Of a stretch of 64,000 nucleotides of DNA, positions 1 to 10,211 are shown one piece after another. The notes under the pieces are model-generated. The model was not told the DNA's origin. It searched no databases and was given only the letters and a program-made list of their open reading frames with translations. The first letter of the stretch is position 1. The number at the start of each line of letters is the position of its first letter. A program made the translations under genes and the position numbers. The stretch lies in NCBI GenBank assembly GCA_949987705.1, contig CATLJY010000253.1, positions 62,001-126,000 of the forward strand, in the 5' to 3' direction. This stretch comes from Thereva unica (taxonomy: Eukaryota > Arthropoda > Insecta > Diptera > Therevidae).

Positions 1-221
1 GTTTTCTTTTCTTTCCCGTTAATATGAACTATACTATAACTTCACTCTATCACATTCCGGACTCTATCGTATCAAAAAAACAAAAAGCCCCCTACCACAC
101 AAGGGCCCATGTTTATATAGGGAAATGGCCCCTATTTCCAAAGGTTCCCGCTTTTTACAAAACTGTTTCTGACCGTTCCAATGATGTTGGTTGGAATTGG
201 TACGTCGGTTATAATCGGTAA

Positions 222-1070
222 ACATTTGAAATATTATCACTAATATTTTTCATAAATCTTGGACCTTGGATTTTTGGCAGCCGGGTGCTACTCCTGGGAA
301 AATTCTACGTGCAAGCATAATCTCGCGAACGGCGAAGAAGCCAGAAGTATGGTCTGGATATGCTTGCCGGATTTTCCAGGGCTAACCCATTTCTCCCGTT
401 TATCATCCCCTAGAGCACTCCTTGGTTGTTAATATGCCTTCTTGTATTATTATGTAGTCTTGTGCTGTGAAATTTAGTATATTTATTTTATGCGTGATTA
501 TATTATAGAGATTAAAATCGGTACGGGCTCAATTCACAGGTGAGTTTTATGTATTTAATTAATACCTACTATTTACAATTTTTTTTATTTATTTAATTAC
601 GACTATTTATTAAATTATATCTATTTTTTTCCATTTTGGTGATCGCCTATGGGCTGCTCCGCTTCTAGCGGTTGGTTCTGGATTTCAAAAAAAGAGACCT
701 GAAGAGACCTGAAAAGAGAGATCCAGCAACAGTAAAGTTCTTTAAGGGACGACACACATAGGTAAGTATCTATAGCATACTATTATATATTAAATATTAA
801 CGCCTCTCTATTTTTAGGTCGTAACATACCTCCCCTTCCTTCAAGAGATTTCGAAGAATAGATTCGAAGAAATCTCAAGAGGTATGAACGTTATCTCTCT
901 CCAAGTGTCAAATTTCAGTCTATAAAGCTAACTATATACCATCACCCTGCCTTATCCTATTTCTTATCGCTACAAGTTAACCACCACCATGTCTTATTCT
1001 ACAAGTTACCACCACCACGTCTTCCTCTACTGCTTTTATTCTATAAGCTTATTTATAACTAACTTCTCCT
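222..1070. other. non-coding flank of minus-strand Gypsy remnant
   Basis: No convincing coding sequence is present. The stretch lies downstream of the minus-strand Gypsy integrase, so any 3' LTR should fall here, but I could not define its borders. A short direct duplication of gagacctgaa occurs near 690-715. A loose fold-back built from ttcgaagaaatctcaagag-like halves lies near 840-890. Neither is a recognised element. Confidence 0.4.
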
Positions 1071-2354
1071 TCAGCCTGGGGTAGACAAATCCGAATTCTC
1101 GGCTATCTTTAAGTCCTTGGCATGCCAAACTCCAGCATCTTTACCGGTGCGATCTTTTAATTGATAAGTCCACGGAGACAATACTTTTGTTATGGTAAAT
1201 GGCCCCACGTATTTCGGGGCTAGCTTTGCACAGAAATATTGCGCGGCATCGGACCGAACATAGTTCTTCCGTAAAACTAAATCATTAACGTAATACCTCT
1301 GATCTCTTCTTCTAAGGTTGTAGGTGTTTTTCGTTGCTTCTGCTAATTTGCTTAACCTTGCCCTGACGTCTTTCCACAAGTCTTGCAGTACCTTCGAACG
1401 GACTTCGGGGTTGTCTTCTCCCTGACTCGCCCCATGCGCCTGGCCATGTAACACCATTTCCTTGCCGAAGTTAATAAAGTATGGCGTAAACTTCGTGCCC
1501 TTGTGTGTTCCAGTTCGAATTGCGCAGCCAATTTTTGCTAGGTATGTGTCCCACGTCCGATCGTTATCAGATACATAGGCGCGCAACATAGACTTAACAT
1601 TTTGATTCATCCTTTCAGTCGGGTTCGCTTGAGGGTGGTAGAATGCTGTGTAATTGATTGTTGATTTAAACTGCTGCCCGTTATCGCAGACTAGGACCTT
1701 AGGCACGCCGAAGATTAAGAATATTGACTCCTCTAAGATGCGGCAAATAGGTGTAGCGGTGGCAGAACGCAAAGGGAAAAGCAAGGGAAATTTACTGAAA
1801 TAATCTACAATGGTTAAAATATATTTATATCCGCGGTTAGATCTTGGTAAGGGAACGATTAAATCAATACCTACGCATTCCCAAGGGTGACTACCGACCA
1901 CGCGAGTAGACATCAGGCCTGCCGGTTTCTTTCGCTCTGGTTTTGTCGTTTGACACGTCATGCAACGTTTAACATATGAAGCAACATCGCTCTTCATTTT
2001 CGGCCAATAAAAACGTTGGGCAATTCGGGCGTAAGTTTTCTTTACCCCTCCATGTCCTGAGGTTGGAACATCATGTGCCTCTAGCAAAGCTTCTTTTCTT
2101 TCTGCTTTCGGTAATACCCTTTTCCAGTCGAAATCCTCCTGAGATAACTCTGAGTACTTTGGTCGTACGTGCTTCCAGAGCTTACCGTGCGTGATCTTCC
2201 AGTCTGGAAACCGTTCAGGATTCTTCTTTATTTTCTCTGATATACGCTGGTACCATGGATCGTCGGTTGCAGAGCCATCCCCTAGTGAATCTATGGCCGG
2301 AACTGATCGCGACAAGAGGTCCGGCAACAGGTGTTCCTTGCCTTTCCTATGCAC
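1071..2354 (-). pseudogene. pol: Gypsy-type retrotransposon integrase (C-terminal pol)
   Basis: This is the C-terminal part of a Ty3/Gypsy polyprotein, which would integrate element cDNA in the nucleus. The 427-residue reading frame begins with the RNase H/integrase linker (HRKGKEHLLPDLLSR). It continues with an HHCC zinc-binding module (H..H about 30 residues before CMTC), then the DDE core: GIDLIVPLPRSNRGY gives the first Asp and VCDNGQQF the second, and the Glu falls in the NPTERMNQ region. A chromo-like or GPFTI tail follows. The upstream RNase H frame is offset by a frameshift around 2350-2400, so this is not a functional gene. It is the downstream half of the remnant at 2380-3100. Family assignment is secure. 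The exact Gypsy lineage is not. Confidence 0.9.
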
Positions 2355-2379
2355 TATGTCAAAATCGTATTGTTGTAAT

Positions 2380-3100
2380 CTAATTGCCCATCGGGCTAGT
2401 CGGCCGGTAGGATCCTTTATCCTTCAAGTTATGAAGCCATACTAAAGATGCATGATCTGTAACAACTGTAAAACTGGTTCCCTCGATATATGGTCGTAAC
2501 TTCTCAATGGCCCATAGTACGGCGAGGCATTCGCGTTCCGTGGTAGAATAATTTCTTTCTGCCTTATTCAACGACCTACTTAAATATGCTATTACCTTAT
2601 CCTGTCCTTCGATGTGTGCGTGAGAACTGCGCCTAATCCATAACCTGAAGCATCGGTATGGATTACAAAAGGGAATTCGAAGTTTGGGCAGGTGAGTATG
2701 GGTGCGCTTACTAAACAATCTTTCGCTTTCTGAAATGCTCCCTCACACTGCGGCGACCATACAAACTTAGTTCTCTTCTTCAACAACGCCGTAATCGGAG
2801 CGATTAGGGTAGCGAAGTTAGGGACAAATCGACGGTACCATGACATTGTGCCAATGAATTTCCGTACTTCCGTGACCGACTTCGGGTTTGCGATATTTAA
2901 AATCCCTTGTACCTTCTCTGGATTGACCTGAAGCCCATTTTCTCCCACAACGTAGCCCAGGAATTTTAATTCCTCTTTACAGAATTCGCATTTGTCAAAG
3001 TTAATAACGAGACCTGCTTTTCCAATTTTTTTTAATACTTCGCTCAGCACCTCCTTGTGTTCCTCGAATGACTGCGTTACAATAATGATGTCGTCCAGGG
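2380..3100 (-). pseudogene. pol: Gypsy reverse transcriptase C-terminus plus RNase H
   Basis: Two overlapping minus-strand frames (3050-2592 and 2718-2380) together encode the end of a Gypsy RT and its RNase H. The RT part shows the thumb/connection signature FLGYVVGENGLQVNPEKV followed by the FIGTMSWYRRFVPNFA block. RNase H shows [13 protein letters not shown], then [18 protein letters not shown] and [11 protein letters not shown]. The frame changes near 2600-2720 and again near 2400. At the 5' side the reading ends at L-D-D-I-I-I-V, the catalytic YxDD strand, directly next to the inverted-repeat insert at 3101. The N-terminal RT, protease and gag are absent from the adjoining sequence. Confidence 0.85.
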
Positions 3101-3444
3101 TGTCAATTCTGGTTCGGTGCAGTGAAAACGTGACGTTTTACACACCTTTTTTCACTTTATCACTGCACTGAACCTGAAAAGGTGATTCTCGTTGCATTCG
3201 TGTAAACTTACGCTGAATACAGGCTGAATTGAATTTTTATACTAGCAAGTGAAAGTTTATCAAATCTAGTAGGTACATATCTAAAGTGTAAACTTTTCAC
3301 GACTTCACTCTAAATTTCACGGTGTAAAAAATTTTATACGTGCAAAGTTTTTGACAGTGATTTGCATGGTATAAGAATCGCAAACAACGGTGTAAACGTG
3401 TAAAGTGTTTTCACGTTTTCACTGCACCGAACCAGAATTGCCCC
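3101..3444. mobile_element. MITE-like inverted-repeat element
   Basis: The sequence begins tgtcaattctggttcggtg and ends with the inverted counterpart caccgaaccagaattg. This gives terminal inverted repeats of about 28 bp (3104-3131 against 3412-3440). The sequence ccaggg occurs immediately outside both ends (3095-3100 and 3445-3450) and may be a target duplication. The interior has AT-rich runs and repeats of the gtgtaaa/ttttcacgtttt type but no ORF. It abuts the RT catalytic motif of the Gypsy remnant. The superfamily cannot be assigned. Confidence 0.65.
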
Positions 3445-4158
3445 CCAGGGCTTAAGAGTGCTTTGACTAAGCTAGTAGTCCAATCAATCTACGGATTCAC
3501 AATGTTAATTTCCAGACAATTGAAGGCAGGAAAAAAAATATGGGCGTGTAGAACACTTAATTTGAAGAAAGATAGCATGTTTTTTTTACGGAACTGCATT
3601 GGCGAACTTAACCTAAAAAATTCGCAAAAGTCAAAAAACCCCAATAAAACAAAAAGTTAAGCTCAGATCCGAAAAAGTTAAATGAGAAAGTTATAGGTAT
3701 TAAAATTATCTTTCAACTGATGTGATACAAAATATTGGTTAGTGTCTTATACATGGAGAAAAATGCTAAAAACCGTTAAAAATCGCGTCTGTTTCATTTA
3801 TTTTTTGCTTTTTATTGATGCGACCTAGAAACTTTTTACTTGGTAAAAATGTTGATTTTGGCAATCTGAAAACTCATATTTTTTTTGGTTTGAAATTTTG
3901 CAAAATATGGGTGAAATTTCGATTTTTGTAAAAAAAGGCGTTTTCGTAAAATCCTTCGTCTACAGCTCCTCGACCTCGTATTACATTTTTTCGAAGCTCT
4001 TTTTCTTTGTTAAGAGTTGTACTATTATGCACTATAAGTTAAAAGGATATGGCCTATTTTTGTATGGGCGTTGGCATAGCTATCGAACTTAATGAACACC
4101 AATGATTTTTGGTGTTATATTCGTGATAAACAGTGATTCGCATAAACAGTTCCATTAA
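3445..4158. other. non-coding AT-rich interval
   Basis: Only short low-complexity ORFs occur here and none resembles a known protein. The Gypsy RT does not continue beyond 3444. I see no element ends in this stretch. Confidence 0.4.
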
Positions 4159-4278
4159 GGCTGCTCGCACACTGGATCAGAATTTGTACGAATTTGTGCG
4201 AATTCCGATGAAATAGCATACAATTTCATCAGAATTCGCACAAAATCGTACAAATTCTGATGCAGTGTGCGAGCAGCC
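4159..4278. mobile_element. 120 bp hairpin MITE with TAA duplication
   Basis: Nearly the whole unit is a fold-back. The left arm starts ggctgctcgcacac and the right arm ends gtgtgcgagcagcc, with arms of about 53 bp and a short loop. It is flanked by TAA on both sides (4156-4158 and 4279-4281). A three-base TAA/TTA duplication is the habit of PIF/Harbinger elements, so a Harbinger-driven MITE is the likely class. There is no coding capacity. Confidence 0.75.
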
Positions 4279-4560
4279 TAAATCTTTTAATCAGATTGGT
4301 TTCAATAAGTGTATAGATTATGATTTTGCTATTAAAACCCTTAAGGAGCTTTAAAATAGCGAACAGTTGTGAATTATTACCGTTAACTGATATGGTTTTA
4401 TCATTATTTAGCATTTAAACAAAGTAATGGCCACCTGAATTAAGGATCTTTAACTGTATATTGAATAACATTTATTAAATTGTAGTCCAGTCATCCAAAA
4501 TTCGAATACAGACCTCTAACGAAATGTTAACTCACTAATCTTAATAGTTTTTAGTGAGTA

Positions 4561-5773
4561 GAATATGTCAAAAAAAAGTTTCGGAAAATTGGTTGTACGC
4601 TACCCCCAAAAACAATCATCTAAAAATTGAAAATTCCGTTTTGTGCTAATATCTCTTAAACGGCAAGTGCTCTCATAAAGTAGTGTGTACAAAGTTTGTA
4701 GATCATGCGATTATCTACAAAAAAAATGCTATACATTTTCTCGTACGAGTTGCCGTTCATGTGATACCGCCGTTTTAAAGATGTCAAATACTCATCCCCT
4801 AATTCGTAACTTAAATAAGTCATCAGACGTTCAATAAATCCTCTGTTGGACTACGTGGCTAATATTTCCAGGGTGATTCCTGGATATATTTTGAGAAAAA
4901 ATTGTTCTAGAGAGGGGGCTACCCCTGGTTGACGTGACAAGTCAAAATAAATGTTGACTGATAAATTAATTAATTTTGAGATGACAGGAAAGCAAAGCAT
5001 CCTACATATGGCAGTTCTAACACTATAAAAATTATAGTGAAAGTTATCAAAAGCTCGCTTACTAGAATATTACAGCGAGCTTGAATCAAGGAAACAGTAT
5101 AAAAGGCGAATTCCAGGACATACAAATCATTCTTTACCTACAAGTGGGATTCACCACACCTGGTAAGGAATCCAACAGATAGGGGTAGATACGGTTTGGG
5201 ATTTACCAACTGTAACAGAGGTTTAGAGACAAGAATTAAACAAGAATTAACATCAACATTACGCGTTTCCATATTTATAATTTCACTGTTCGAGTATTAG
5301 TGTTTTCTTATCCGTAAAAAGAGAAGTCACACGCAAAAACAACCCCACTATCCACTAATATAGAGGGTGGAAAGAAAAGAAAAAAATCTAAACTCATAGA
5401 CTAATCACCGTAGAGCAAAGAAATTAGGTTCTTTTAGATAAATGTGTATTCTTTTATTTGAAGAACAGGAGCTTAATTGAAACCGTTTGGAAGATATGTA
5501 GGTTCAAAATATGGATTTATTGAACGTCTGATGAGGGGATGAGTATTTTAAATCCTTAAAACGACGATATATCGTGAACGGTAATTCGTACGAGAAAAAG
5601 TATAATATCATTTTTTTCAGATAATCACATGATCTACAAACTCTGTAAACACTATTTTATGATAGGACTTGTCGTTTAAGAGCAATTACCCAAAAACGGA
5701 ATTTTCTGTTTTTAGGGGGTTGTATTTAGGGGTAGCGTACAATCAATTTTCCGAAACTTTTTTTAACATATTC
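4561..5773. mobile_element. 1.2 kb element with long terminal inverted repeats
   Basis: The left arm (4561-4841) and right arm (5513-5773) are inverted copies of one another over about 260-280 bp, with perhaps 80 percent visible identity. The outermost shared part reads gaatatgtcaaaaaaaagt on the left. The left arm carries an extra segment of about 20 bp near 4801-4820. The 670 bp centre is non-coding. It holds a TATA-like cagtataaaaggcg at about 5097-5110. No ORF or obvious target duplication is visible. This is probably a non-autonomous DNA transposon or fold-back element. Confidence 0.65.
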
Positions 5774-6212
5774 AAGCTGATCAACATGGCTTGTCGTGTA
5801 TCGGCGACATTATATTTATCTTTCTCTATGGTCCATTATGACGGAAGTTGACAAAAGGTTCTTTGAATTCATCTTGAATTACTTAATCATTACTTAATCT
5901 TTTTAAATAAAACTGACAAGTTCAGAGAGGTTAAAAAGCACGTATTAATTCATTTTGCTATGTTTGTTATACAATATATTTACTACATATGTGTACATGG
6001 AATGTACTTTTTTGTCCATGTCCTTTGAGTTTTTCAAATTTATATACAAAAAACTCCACCGCAAAAAAGTTTTTTATTTCATTATTTTGCGATCTAAACT
6101 ACTATTTAATAAAAGTTTATATTCTTTTTAGAGAATAAATAGGTAATTTGGTCATACATTATATAAATGTACTGGCGTACTGCGTCTACGGGAGCTATTT
6201 TCCTTCAAGCAA
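5774..6212. other. non-coding AT-rich interval
   Basis: AT-rich sequence with no supported gene or repeat boundary. It ends where the non-LTR retrotransposon fragment becomes readable. Confidence 0.35.
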
Positions 6213-7020
6213 GGAGACCTTCTGGATCATTTATCGATCCTCAAGGAGCTTAACCTGGAGCCAATGATATCTTTGTCCGATATCATTCCTGAAACTCTTG
6301 ACTTTGACAAACCGTTTACGACGATTATTCGAAGTAGGTCAGAGTGGCCACATGGTACACGGATAGTTCCAAAGCCGATAAAGGGGTAGGGCTGGGTGTT
6401 TATGGCCCAAGGAGCCAAATATCCATGGCTGTGGGCACTACACGCACTGTTTTTCAGGCAGAGGTACTCGCCATCCAGGTGTATGCCCACACTTGTATTA
6501 ACAGAGCTCCAAATAGCTCGAACATTGTTATTTTCTCGGAAGGTCAAGCTGCACTGCTGGCCATTAAATCGCACAGGGTTTCATCAATGGCTGTCCTGGA
6601 TTGTCTCCAATCTTTGAAATTCCTCAGCAGGAAAAACAGTGTCACGCTCATGTGGATTCCGGGCTACGAAGGTCATAACCTATCGGTCCGACACCTTTCT
6701 GTAGCTTAGCAAGCTGTCACGTAAAACGGCCATAAGAAATTGGGTCGACCAGATGTTTCTTCATAGCTGGATAAGGACCCAGGGTGCTCGCCAAGCTAAA
6801 AGATTCATCCAAATCGATAAAGCTAAAGCGGGTAAACTGTTAAATCTCAAAAAGGGGGGCTAAAAATAATAACAGAGCTCCTGACGGGGCACTGTTCACT
6901 TAAAATCATCTAAACAAAATAGGTTTGGTGGCCGACTCTGGCTGTCGGTTCTGCGGGTCAGCTCCCGAAACTGCGGAGCACATGCTGTGCGACTGTGAGA
7001 CTACATCGACGAAGAAATCT
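6213..7020 (+). pseudogene. non-LTR retrotransposon RNase H and C-terminal fragment
   Basis: The translated pieces match the end of a Jockey/I-group ORF2. The RNase H begins TWYTDSSKADKGVGLGVYG with the first Asp. The Glu lies in FQAEVLAIQVYA, and a WIPGYEGHN block carries the His region. About 60 codons upstream (6213-6340) are readable in another frame. Downstream of a stop near 6709 comes the usual C-terminal zinc-finger-like CRFCGSAPETAEHMLCDC at about 6948-7001. Frameshifts and stops make it a dead fragment. The RT and endonuclease are missing. Confidence 0.75.
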
Positions 7021-7290
7021 CAACTTAACTTAATCTTAACTTAACTGCAGTAGGAGATGCTCCTATCAACTTTAGCAGACACAATGAGAATAATGAGATA
7101 GTCAGACAGAAATTATTGGACGAGATAGTTGAAGGCTCAGACAACATTTTGACTAAAGAAGAACCTGATATAAGGACTTAAATTAGAAAATTAGAAAGTT
7201 CAAATTAATTTTTCACAAAGCATTTTACTGCTTCTACCATCTTACTATATAGTTTCTATTATCATTCAGACGGGAAGAGCACTTTCATAA
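7021..7290. other. interval without recognised gene
   Basis: A short run around 7040-7180 reads as about 40 charged codons but resembles nothing I recognise. The RTE-type copy begins immediately after, at attgctggcg (7291). Confidence 0.3.
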
Positions 7291-7571
7291 ATTGCTGGCG
7301 AGCTAAATGAGGATTCGGAGGCTCCACCAATATCTGATAATAATGCGATGCTGCCGCCCCCAAGCTTAGAAGAAGTTAGCAGAGCCATAACCCGACTCAA
7401 AAACAACCAGTCCTCAGGTTCAGACGGCATCCCAGCGGAGCTGCTTAAATATGGAGGGCCTGCTATCAGTTACCAATCATGGAAGGGCTATCAAATTCTA
7501 GAGTGCCCAGTAAGAGCATAAGGATAGAGATCTAAAAGCCGAAAATTGACTGCAAACTGCTCGATCACATC

Positions 7572-7881
7572 TGTAGGGACATCGTCCTACTACTTCCTTT
7601 CTTACTTAGTCAAGGAGACTTGTTACAAAAACGCAGTCGACCGAGGCTAAGTAAAAAAGAAAAATTAATTAAAAATTTTGACAGTCCTAAAAAAAATTTT
7701 AGCAAAAGAAAAACCTAAATATAAAAGACCGGAGAAAATCTTCCATCACCACTTTAATTAAAAACATTTTAAAAGAATCCGTAAATATATAGATAACTAG
7801 AATATGAAAGTATATATAAATATAATAAGACTTGTTGAAAAAGTGAAAAGAAGTGTAAATAAAGAAAGTTTCAATATTTCA
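7572..7881 (+). promoter_or_regulatory. LTR-like leader with TATA box and poly(A) signal
   Basis: It starts tgtagggacatcgtcct, a near-palindrome also found at 24501 as tgtaaggacatcgtcct. Both copies are followed by a stem-loop of similar layout built on cttag...ctaag halves. A TATA-like tataaaag lies at 7720-7727 and an aataaa at 7858-7863, and the segment ends in CA. That order (TG start, TATA, AATAAA, CA end, ORF directly after) is what an LTR would show. No second LTR is present, so this remains a hypothesis. Confidence 0.35.
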
Positions 7882-7885
7882 ATAA

Positions 7886-9168
7886 TTGGTGGATATTCTT
7901 TGTGGATTACGAAACTCCTGTTGGATAACAATCGTAGACCAACACATCCCCGTGGAGTATAGGAACACCTACCTCTGGATGTTGCAGGATTCTAATATTG
8001 AGAGGATTTTAGAATGCTACTATATGGCTGGAATCATTAAGAGAATGGACATTCGAGGCAAGCTCTACCTCCTCCCAAAGTTATTAGACCTACCTAATTG
8101 TCATGACAAAATAACTGCAGAAATGTTCAATATATCTGATGGGAAACCATCACAATCGTCAGCAATTCTGGCAGGCTTTTTACTGACGGAATCGAGAAAG
8201 GCAGCCTATTGTAAATTCATTAGCTATGCTAAAGATAGGAAAGTCCCAGAAGGATCCATTAAAGTTCCAATTTTTAGTGATATTTTGGTGGACAAAGCTG
8301 CCGAAGAGGAAATTAGCTGCCTAGGGGAAACTCTAGAGGCAAAGAAACCAAAAACAGAGCCAGAGAGAGCAGCAAGGAAAGTGCCAAAAAGCCAACAAAG
8401 AGCAAGAATAGGGAGAGAAGCCGGGCAAATATAGCTCTAAGTCAGAGGATAAAGAGAAACAAAAGCCCAAGGAAGCAGACTCAGAGCAGGAAGATGAAGA
8501 GCCGGAAGCCTCTATCCCTGAAGAAGTTGAGGGAAAACATATGATTGTTGAAAGGGACATTTGGGATAAACCTGTGATTTTCCTTGAAATAGATAGTAGA
8601 AATGAGGTAGAGGGGGTATCTCCTGATCCACAAAGAAAGGTCCCCAATCCTCCGACGGTCCCTCAAATCCAGCCTACTCAACAGCAACCAGAAGCTCCAC
8701 TCTATTTATCCCAAATTGCTCATGCTTTTGTTAAGAGACATGGGGATGGCATAGGGTTCTATACAAGGAATTTCTAAGATTCCAAGGTTACAGAGATGCT
8801 AATCAGCTCCCATCTGTTTTTCCAGGAACAGGATGTTAACCAGAAGTGCAATGCAGTTTTGGCTTGGCCTGATCCACTGGAACTTATGATCATCAAACAG
8901 GCTGCAGATCTGATGGCAAAGATTAGCCCACATAATTCTGAGATGATAAGCAGAATTGACAAAAATACACTGAGCATTCTATCACAAATGGAGTCATATA
9001 GGCATCAGATGATCAGTAGTATTCCAGCCATCATGTCTCAGGTAGTACCCAATCTATCCATTCAGTGTGAACCCACTATGGATCCCCCTCAATAGATTCA
9101 TCCGTCTCAGGAAGGGATGATGATTTAGAGAAGAAGAGGAAAGAGATGAGAAATAGGTTTGAAGAATG
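7886..9168 (+). pseudogene. unrecognised disrupted ORF (gag-like or viral-gene-like)
   Basis: An open frame of 182 codons (7886-8434) is followed by further open stretches at 8412-8777, 8796-9095 and up to a stop near 9168, linked by at least three frameshifts. The first part is globular-looking (YRNTYLWMLQDSN, SAILAGFLLTESRKAAY). The middle is highly charged with Lys/Glu runs and Pro/Gln. The last part looks helical (PLELMIIKQAADLMAKI, LSILSQMESYRHQM) and ends in a charged RNRFEE tail. There is no zinc knuckle, RT, protease or transposase motif. I do not recognise it. A gag-only LTR fragment or an endogenised viral nucleoprotein/phosphoprotein-type gene are both possible. The decay shows it is old. 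Confidence 0.4.
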
Positions 9169-9666
9169 ACCTCTTATGAATGAATTTACATTACATCAAG
9201 CGATTCATGAATTATTTGTGCAACTATGGGAGCAGGAAGCGATGCCAGAAAACTCGAAAAGAGGCATCTCCTGCCCGGTACATAAAAGGGAGATATCACA
9301 GCGTGCCCTAATTACCGCAGTATAACCTGTTCTTGAGTACCGTGTATAAGATATTCGCTATTCTACAAAACAGGATGGCCCCATACTCCAGAAACATCAT
9401 AGGCCAATACCAGTGTGGCTTCAGCCCAGACAAATCAACAACTGATCAGATTTTCACCTTGATGGCTATGGAAAAATGTCTAGAGTTTTAAAACTCAATT
9501 CAACACCTCTTCATAGACTTTAAAGCCGCCTATGATAGCATAGCCAGAGTAGCACTCTACAAAGCCATGAGAGAATTCGGCATCCCCAACAAACTGACAA
9601 GACTACGTAGGTTAACCATGATCAATGTGACAAGCCAAGTAAAGGATCCGGAACCCTGTCCAGACT

Positions 9667-10028
9667 AGTGATGAGCAACAACGGTTTTGTTCCTGCAGTC
9701 TTGTCTTGTTCTGGCACATTTAGCATTTAGCAAAAGCAAAAGATATAAAATTGATTATGATGTTCAAGTAATTATGATATAAATACATGTGTGTATAATT
9801 ACTTTTTAGTATGATAATTGTAAAAGCATTTGTACATAAGTACATAATGACTTTGCCTGCACTGTACGCAAACTAATGATGAGCAAAAATTGTCTTGTTA
9901 TTGCACAATTAGCAAGCCCTAGAACAAGAACAAGACTTTGTTATGGTTGCAAGAACAAAAACACGACAGACTAAACAAGAACAGGACAAGAACAAGATTA
10001 GATTAGCTTTGTCGTTTGCTTATCACTA
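9667..10028. mobile_element. hAT MITE with 8 bp target duplication
   Basis: It begins tagtgatgagcaa and ends ttgcttatcacta, giving inverted ends of about 13 bp in the style of hAT elements. The flanks are gtccagac (9659-9666) and atccagac (10029-10036), an 8 bp duplication with one mismatch. The RTE reading resumes directly after it. The interior has many inverted cttgttct/acaagaacaag motifs and a second end-like taatgatgagcaa near 9883. There is no ORF. Confidence 0.85.
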
Positions 10029-10211
10029 ATCCAGACCAATCAAAATCTATAATCGACTCCGACAAGTGGACAGTCTGGCCTGCCTCCTTTTCAAGGCTCT
10101 ATAAAACCAAGCATCTAACCATAACGTGTAAATTTTTATTATATGTATGAGACGATGGTCTTACCGCTGCTCACATATGCATCTGAAACGTGGGCGCTTA
10201 GCAAAAGGCAC

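Larger units (their letters stand above)
7462..9187 (+). other. 1.7 kb insert of unidentified origin in RTE copy A
   Basis: The borders are set by where RTE homology stops (ggagggcct) and resumes (acattacatcaag). No target duplication is visible. The insert holds a possible LTR-like leader (7572-7881) followed by a broken reading frame running to 9168. It does not match any other part of this window except for the leader motif shared with 24501-24600. Confidence 0.6.

Noticed and set aside
5097..5110. TATA-like box in the centre of the long-TIR element as part of a solo LTR
   Set aside because: No matching LTR borders, primer site or second copy could be found, so it is mentioned only within the element.
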